64,000 nucleotides of DNA from Porcipelethomonas sp964621265 (lineage in GTDB: Bacteria > Bacillota > Clostridia > Oscillospirales > Ruminococcaceae): assembly GCA_964621265.1 (NCBI GenBank), contig CAZULQ010000001.1, positions 124,001 through 188,000 on the forward strand, written 5' to 3'. Under the pieces are notes generated by a model, which made no database searches, was not told where the DNA came from, and saw nothing but the letters and a program-made list of their open reading frames with translations. Below are positions 59,486 through 64,000 of the stretch, piece by piece. Each line of letters starts with the position of its first letter. The first letter of the stretch is position 1. The translations under genes were made by a program, and so were the position numbers.

Positions 59486-61639
59486 TTACTCCTCATTATC
59501 TTCAATCTCAAAATCAATCTTTCCGCTGTTTACGTCAGCCCCTGCGCACATTACTCTCACACTGTCCCCGACAGTAAATTTTCTGTCGCTGTATTCATCG
59601 GAAATGCTGAAATATCCGTCATAGATATAATTTCCCTCCGGAAGTGTGTTGATGTGAACAAGTCCCTCAATCGTGTCGGGAAGCTCAACGTAGAATCCAA
59701 ACTCCGTAACGCTTGAAATAATTCCCTCAAAGACATCTCCCAGATGCTGCTGCATATATTCCGCCTTGTAGCAGTCCTCGCAGTCACGCTCAATATTCAT
59801 CGCTCTGATTTCAGTCTCTGTTGCACGGTTTGAGGCACGCTGTACAAAGCTTTCATATCTCTTGTCAAGCCATTCTTTATTCGCACCGTTTACAATATCT
59901 GTCAGAATTCTGTGAATTGCAAGGTCAGGATAACGTCTGATAGGCGAAGTGAAATGCGCATAGTCATCAAGCGCAAGCCCAAAATGTCCCTTCGGCTCGG
60001 GCTCATATTTCGCCTTTGCCATTGAACGCAGGGTAAGCATATTTACAACAGGATACACAGGCTTGTCTTTGGCATTTTCAAGTATCTGAGCCAGATGTGT
60101 CGGCTTTGTATCTGAAAATGACGGATACTCGACATTAAGCTGTCTTAAAGCGTCCTTTAAGTCGCTGATTTTTTCTGGAGACGGCTGTTCATGCACACGG
60201 TAAACAAAAGGTATCTCGTTTTCAGCCGCAAGCTTTGCCGCCGCTTCATTTGCAGTCAGCATAAATTCCTCGATTATCATTTCACTCTTGCCACGGGTTC
60301 TCGGTTCAACCGCAACACAAGTGTCGTTTTCGAGCATCAGCTTGCTTTCTGATGTTTCAATCTCGGGCGCACCACGCTTTTTCCTGTTTGCAATGAGTAT
60401 ATCAGCAAGCTCATTCATGAGCATAATGCTGTCCTTTACATCGGCATACTTTTCGTTAATTTCCTCACTCGCAGTTCCGTCAAGGATTGTGTTAATCTCC
60501 TTGTAAACGCCTTTGACCTTAGAACAGATAACCGTTTTTTCAAACTTGAAATCCTGCAGAATGCCGTCAGATGAAAGGTTCATGAGCGCTGAAAATGCAA
60601 GTCTGTTTTCGTCAGGATTAAGCGAACAGATGCCGTTTGAAAGCTCCTTAGGAAGCATTGGAATAACCCTGTCAGCGTAGTAAATACTTGTTCCACGCTC
60701 AAGCGCTTCCTTATCAAGCGGGCTGTTTCCTCTTACATAATGAGAAACGTCAGCGATGTGTACACCAAGACGATAACCGCTGCCAACCTTTTCAATCGAG
60801 ATTGCGTCATCAAGGTCCTTTGACTCGGCGCTGTCAATCGTGAAGATTATTTCATCACGCAAATCAAGTCTGTCCTTAAAATCATCAGGCCAGATACCTG
60901 CCGCCTCGATTTTTTTCGCTTCGTGAATAACATTTTCAGGGAACTCGCATGGCGCACCGCTTTCGGCAATAATTGCCTCCGCACAGCTTGACGCTCTGAG
61001 CGCACTTCCGAAACTGAAAATAATTTTCGCCTTATGCTCCGCATGGCGTCTGCCACGGAAAGAAATCTGCGCTAAAACCTTGTCGCCCGTTTTAAATTCA
61101 ACCTCGCTGCCCGAAATACGGACAGGAGTTTTTGACATTGAATCTGCAAGGAAAAACTGTCCTCCGCTTTCAGTATCCTCAATTACAATACCTGAAAGAT
61201 TTGAAGCCGCAGGCTCTAAAACGTCAATTACTTCGCCCTCGGGACTGCCCGAGCGTGAGTCGATATAATTTGCCAGGACAATGTCACCAGGGAGCGCACC
61301 GCTTAAATATTTACCCGGAACAAAGATTTCCTCTTCACTGTCACATCTTTGCATAAAGCCGAATGTGCGGTTCAGACGAAGAATTTTCGCCTTGAAATAA
61401 CCAAGGAGTTCACATCTCACAAAGCCTCTTCTGCGCTCGTAGATTTCTCCTGCCTTTACAAGATTTGTAACCGCCTCATTGAATGTCCTCAGGTCACCCT
61501 TGCCTGCACGGCATTTTGATGCAAGCTCCTTAAAGGGTATCGGCTTTCTGCCCGACTTTAAGAGAAATGTCTTAATCTTGTTTTCAAAGCTTTCCACACT
61601 GTTTTTGTTATGTTTGAATTTCTTTTCCTTTTTAGCCAT
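59486..61639 (-). CDS. rnr: Ribonuclease R
   Basis: A 717-residue 3'-5' exoribonuclease of the RNase II/R family. Order: N-terminal winged helix (about 15-85), cold-shock/OB domains (about 85-230), the RNB catalytic domain with ESKDLDDAIS carrying the metal-binding Asp residues, HIADVSHYV and the late HFTSPIRRYPDL, then the S1 domain (about 630-710, FEGIISSVTEFGFYVELPDTIEGLVH). It is slightly shorter than Bacillus RNase R. secG lies upstream on the same strand, the classic Firmicutes order secG-rnr; smpB is not next to it here. Confidence 0.95.
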   Translation of the reverse strand: MAKKEKKFKHNKNSVESFENKIKTFLLKSGRKPIPFKELASKCRAGKGDLRTFNEAVTNLVKAGEIYERRRGFVRCELLGYFKAKILRLNRTFGFMQRCDSEEEIFVPGKYLSGALPGDIVLANYIDSRSGSPEGEVIDVLEPAASNLSGIVIEDTESGGQFFLADSMSKTPVRISGSEVEFKTGDKVLAQISFRGRRHAEHKAKIIFSFGSALRASSCAEAIIAESGAPCEFPENVIHEAKKIEAAGIWPDDFKDRLDLRDEIIFTIDSAESKDLDDAISIEKVGSGYRLGVHIADVSHYVRGNSPLDKEALERGTSIYYADRVIPMLPKELSNGICSLNPDENRLAFSALMNLSSDGILQDFKFEKTVICSKVKGVYKEINTILDGTASEEINEKYADVKDSIMLMNELADILIANRKKRGAPEIETSESKLMLENDTCVAVEPRTRGKSEMIIEEFMLTANEAAAKLAAENEIPFVYRVHEQPSPEKISDLKDALRQLNVEYPSFSDTKPTHLAQILENAKDKPVYPVVNMLTLRSMAKAKYEPEPKGHFGLALDDYAHFTSPIRRYPDLAIHRILTDIVNGANKEWLDKRYESFVQRASNRATETEIRAMNIERDCEDCYKAEYMQQHLGDVFEGIISSVTEFGFYVELPDTIEGLVHINTLPEGNYIYDGYFSISDEYSDRKFTVGDSVRVMCAGADVNSGKIDFEIEDNEE

Positions 61640-61658
61640 AATTTTTCCTCTTAATTAG

Positions 61659-61697
61659 TAAAAAAGCCCTGTAACTCCGTTTTATCGGAATCACAGG
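61659..61697 (-). terminator. Terminator/attenuator between secG and rnr
   Basis: On the minus strand a 12-bp stem with two G-T wobbles (CCTGTGATTCCG/CGGAGTTACAGG) is followed by GCTTTTT. It would reduce read-through from secG into rnr. Confidence 0.7.
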
Positions 61698-61723
61698 ACA
61701 AGCTTTCACATTTTTTCTTATTA

Positions 61724-61987
61724 TTATGCAAAGAACTGCGGAACAGCGTTTACAGCAATTGTAAGAATAAAGAATGCAATAAGAAGGTACTTTGTAACCT
61801 TTCTTAAAATAGCTTCCTTTGTTCTGCCTTCATTCTTTCCGTAGAATGAATCATTTGCACCGCCTGTGATAGCTGAAGTCATATTCTGCTGCTGCTTTGA
61901 GTCCTGGAAAAGACAAAGAATAACAGCAAGAACACATGTAATAATCAGCATGATGCCGCCGATAATTTCAACTGTACTCATTTCCAT
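61724..61987 (-). CDS. secG: Preprotein translocase subunit SecG
   Basis: An 87-residue SecG, with two transmembrane helices (about 7-25 and 66-84) around the conserved LFQDSKQQQNMTSAITGGANDSFYGKNEGRTKEAIL loop. It assists the SecYEG channel. GGAGG lies 9 bp before the ATG. The neighbouring rnr supports the call. Confidence 0.95.
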   Translation of the reverse strand: MEMSTVEIIGGIMLIITCVLAVILCLFQDSKQQQNMTSAITGGANDSFYGKNEGRTKEAILRKVTKYLLIAFFILTIAVNAVPQFFA

Positions 61988-62212
61988 CTTATTAATCCTC
62001 CATGTTATTATAACCTGTTTTTTGTGTCATCAATTAATATTAAGTATACCATATATTGAAATAAAAAGCAATAAGTTTTCGAAAATTTTTTTATGTTTTT
62101 ATTCTTCCTATTTATAAAGGGATTACATTCATTGTGAATTGTAACAAAAATCGCGTAACAAATGGGTTTTTATCGTCATTTTATCAGAATTTGAGAAATA
62201 ACAATTTTTTTC
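61988..62212. other. AT-rich gene-free stretch between secG and the antiporter
   Basis: Beyond the secG ribosome-binding site this region contains no convincing ORF, tRNA or riboswitch fold. It holds the presumed secG promoter on the minus strand, and poly-T/A tracts. Confidence 0.4.
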
Positions 62213-62240
62213 TTGACTTTTAATTTCAAAGTGGTATAAT
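62213..62240 (+). promoter_or_regulatory. Promoter of the cation/proton antiporter gene
   Basis: TTGACT (62213-62218), 16 bp, TATAAT (62235-62240). The leader to the ATG at 62370 is about 125 bp, long for this genome. Confidence 0.7.
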
Positions 62241-62266
62241 TTGAATTGTGCTTTTTGAAATCGTTA

Positions 62267-62299
62267 TTTTGTTCAACAGGAATTTTCCTGTGAACAAAA
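62267..62299 (+). promoter_or_regulatory. Stable hairpin in the antiporter 5' leader
   Basis: Arms TTTTGTTCAACAGGAA and TTCCTGTGAACAAAA (one bulged A), loop TT, about 25 bp downstream of the likely transcription start. No T-run follows, so it is not a simple terminator; it could stabilise the mRNA or control translation. Confidence 0.5.
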
Positions 62300-62369
62300 G
62301 AGCTATTTCTGAAGTTTACATACAATAAAAATGACCGCTGAGAGGGCGGCCGAAAAGGAGAGATATTTA

Positions 62370-63638
62370 ATGGATTACGGATTTCTTTTATCTCTTGCAC
62401 TCATTCTTTTCAGCACCAAGCTTTTCGGACTTGTAACCAAAAGATTCAAGCTTCCGCAGGTTGTAGGTGCGCTCATGGCAGGACTTATCTTAGGTCCGGC
62501 ATGCTTCGGGGTGCTTGAGGAAACTGACTTTATCAAATGCGTCTCAGAACTCGGCGTTATCGTACTCATGTTCTGCGCAGGACTTGAAGCTGATATCAAG
62601 GAGCTTGCAAAAGCAGGTAAAACATCCTTTGTAATTGCCGTTTTAGGCGTTGTTGTACCGCTTGCGGCAGGCTTTGGAATTGCATGTGCATTCAATACAG
62701 AAAACGAGCTTGGAACAAGCCTTTTCCTTCAGAATATGTTTATCGGCGTAATACTCACAGCTACATCGGTAAGTATCACAGTCGAAACCTTAAAGGAACT
62801 CGGAAAACTTTCGACAAAATCGGGTAATGCGATTTTAGGTGCCGCTATCATCGACGATATCCTGGGCATCATCGCACTTACAATTATCACATCAAGTGCT
62901 GACTCAAGCGTTAAAATCTGGGTTGTACTTCTTAAAATTCTTGCATTTTTCGTATTTGCCATTGCAATCGGCGTTGCTTTCCATTTCGTATTCAACAAGT
63001 GGTCAGGACGTTCCAAAAACGACCTGAGAAGATATGTTATCATCGGTTTTGTATTCTGTCTTGTAATGTCTTACTGTGCTGAGGAATTTTTCGGTGTTGC
63101 AGATATCACAGGCGCATTCGTAGCAGGACTTGCACTTTCAAACGGTCCGAGAGCTACATATCTTACAAACCGATTTGAAACACTTTCATACATGCTCCTG
63201 TCCCCTGTTTTCTTTGCAAGTATCGGACTTAAGGTTGTTCTTTCAAGCATGGACTACACAATCATCATTTTCGCAGTACTGCTTCTTATTATTGCGGTTG
63301 CTACAAAGGTTGTCGGCTGCGGACTTGGTGCAAAGGTCTGCGGAATGAAAAACAAGGACGCACTGAGAGTCGGTGTCGGAATGGTATCGCGTGGTGAAGT
63401 TGCACTTATCGTTGCAAGCAAGGGTGCCGCTGTCGGACTTATGAGCGCCAAGTTCTTCCCTCCGATTGTTATAATGGTTGTTGCTACAACAATTATGACA
63501 CCTGTTCTCTTAAAGCTTGTATATAAAAAGAAGCATCCGACTGATACGGATACTCATGGTGACCTTGAGGTTGACAAGTTCAGAAAAGGTGCTTCATTTG
63601 AAGAACATGACCAGTCAAAGGTTACAGCAAAAGCATAA
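62370..63638 (+). CDS. Cation:proton antiporter (CPA2/KefB-NapA type)
   Basis: A 422-residue membrane protein with about 12 helices. The LPQVVGALMAGLILGP motif, GAAIIDDILGIIALT (the two membrane Asp residues, DD) and ITGAFVAGLALSNGPRATYL match CPA2 Na+/H+ or K+/H+ exchangers. No C-terminal TrkA-N domain is present; the tail is about 30 hydrophilic residues. AAAAGGAG lies before the ATG at 62370; the upstream start at 62331 has none. The ion is not assigned. Confidence 0.9.
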   Translation: MDYGFLLSLALILFSTKLFGLVTKRFKLPQVVGALMAGLILGPACFGVLEETDFIKCVSELGVIVLMFCAGLEADIKELAKAGKTSFVIAVLGVVVPLAAGFGIACAFNTENELGTSLFLQNMFIGVILTATSVSITVETLKELGKLSTKSGNAILGAAIIDDILGIIALTIITSSADSSVKIWVVLLKILAFFVFAIAIGVAFHFVFNKWSGRSKNDLRRYVIIGFVFCLVMSYCAEEFFGVADITGAFVAGLALSNGPRATYLTNRFETLSYMLLSPVFFASIGLKVVLSSMDYTIIIFAVLLLIIAVATKVVGCGLGAKVCGMKNKDALRVGVGMVSRGEVALIVASKGAAVGLMSAKFFPPIVIMVVATTIMTPVLLKLVYKKKHPTDTDTHGDLEVDKFRKGASFEEHDQSKVTAKA

Positions 63639-63649
63639 AATACAGACAA

Positions 63650-63678
63650 AGGACTGCTTTAAAAGCAGTCCTTTTTAT
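63650..63678. terminator. Bidirectional terminator between antiporter and P-type ATPase genes
   Basis: A perfect 12-bp stem AAGGACTGCTTT/AAAGCAGTCCTT followed by TTTATTAT, between convergent genes. Confidence 0.8.
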
Positions 63679-63688
63679 TATACCTGTT

Positions 63689-64000
63689 TTACGATTCACT
63701 TGTTTTAAGTGCTCTCATAGCGTTGAGTATCGCAATTACAGATACTCCGACGTCGGCAAATACTGCCGCCCACATATTTGCAAAGCCAAGTGCACCGAGT
63801 ATCATAACCGCAAATTTCACACCAAGCGCAAATACGATATTCTGATTGACAATTGCGAGGGTCTTTTTTGAAATTTCAACAGCCTTTACAAGCTTTGAAG
63901 GCTTGTCGTCCATAAGTACAATGTCAGCCGCTTCAATCGCGGCATCCGAGCCTATACCACCCATTGCAATACCTATATCAGCCCTTGAAAGAACGGGGGC
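63689..64000 (-). CDS. Heavy-metal P1B-type ATPase, C-terminal end (cut by window edge)
   Basis: The last 103 residues of a P-type ATPase. DIGIAMGGIGSDAAIEAADIVLM is the hinge region typical of ZntA/CadA-type pumps (the GxGSDxAIExADIVLM form), followed by the last two transmembrane helices (IVFALGVKFAVMILGALG, WAAVFADVGVSVIAILNAMR). The frame is open to the window edge and the start lies outside. Zn/Cd/Co export is the likely role; metal-binding residues in the membrane lie mostly outside the window. Confidence 0.92.
   Translation of the reverse strand, partial: APVLSRADIGIAMGGIGSDAAIEAADIVLMDDKPSKLVKAVEISKKTLAIVNQNIVFALGVKFAVMILGALGFANMWAAVFADVGVSVIAILNAMRALKTSES

Noticed and set aside
62213..62369. 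A known cation or c-di-AMP riboswitch before the antiporter
   Set aside because: Apart from one hairpin I see none of the conserved motifs of those riboswitch classes.
1..64000. tRNA, rRNA, tmRNA genes or insertion sequences
   Set aside because: Reading the intergenic regions shows no cloverleaf with a GGTTCGA-type T-loop plus CCA end, no rRNA-like sequence, and no transposase in any frame.

Overview
The window looks like chromosome of a low-GC, anaerobic, Gram-positive gut or rumen Clostridium relative, most like a Ruminococcus-type Oscillospiraceae. The evidence is four secreted proteins with type I dockerin repeats (a rhamnogalacturonan lyase, a beta-helix lyase and two leucine-rich-repeat proteins), spore genes (cotJA, cotJB, a split cotJC, a SpoIIQ-like M23 protein), a lone acetate kinase, a class D sortase, and purine-rich ribosome-binding sites throughout. 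No rRNA, tRNA, CRISPR array or insertion sequence was recognised.

The main discovery is a probable 26,036-bp skin-like element (about 3541..29576) that splits the spore-coat gene cotJC. The cotJA-cotJB operon at 30.1-29.6 kb (minus strand) runs into only the first seven cotJC codons (MWVYEKK, then stop). The remaining 200 codons (LQYPV...) lie 26 kb away at 3542..2937, also on the minus strand. Between them, and ending 2 bp from the left arm, is a large serine recombinase of the SpoIVCA type. Two 19-bp arms, inverted and 18/19 identical, lie just inside the two ends, each 6 bp from a TT dinucleotide. Joining the flanks at that TT restores cotJC in frame as MWVYEKKLQYPV, and the circle would carry a symmetric 25-2-25 attP. 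This is the expected layout of a developmentally excised element.

The element carries no phage or conjugation genes. Its cargo is: an ABM-domain protein; a DUF1801 protein; a three-gene ABC-2 exporter; a DUF5131 protein; a membrane HD-GYP protein; a pectin locus (two GH43 paralogues, a dockerin PL11 rhamnogalacturonan lyase, and a divergent LacI-sensor/AraC regulator); a KdpDE-like two-component system next to PopT (DUF368), a Pit phosphate permease and a DUF47 protein; an XRE regulator; a dockerin beta-helix lyase downstream of a low-molecular-weight phosphatase; an 86-residue orphan; an hcp/arsC deletion scar; and a DUF3298 lipoprotein.

To the left (1-2.9 kb) are a coiled-coil M23 hydrolase (cut by the window edge), an S41 protease and a flavodoxin-fold reductase. 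To the right (30.3-64 kb) are cysteine synthase, HAD and DegV proteins, a signalling operon of two hybrid kinases around a REC-HD-GYP protein, an aldo/keto reductase with a flavodoxin-fold partner, the SpoIIQ-like protein, two LRR-dockerin proteins flanking ackA, a heterodimeric ABC exporter, a MoxR-DUF58 membrane operon, tmcAL-HAD-mnmA, a sortase operon, secG-rnr-lipoprotein, a CPA2 antiporter and the end of a metal P-type ATPase.

Regulatory signals that can be read include several promoters with 16-17 bp spacing, divergent GH43/regulator promoters around an inverted repeat with 40-bp centre spacing, and an identical TCTTAACCG-N9-TATAATGA module in front of both the kinase gene and popT. Start codons were moved to internal ATG/TTG codons where a Shine-Dalgarno sequence supported it.
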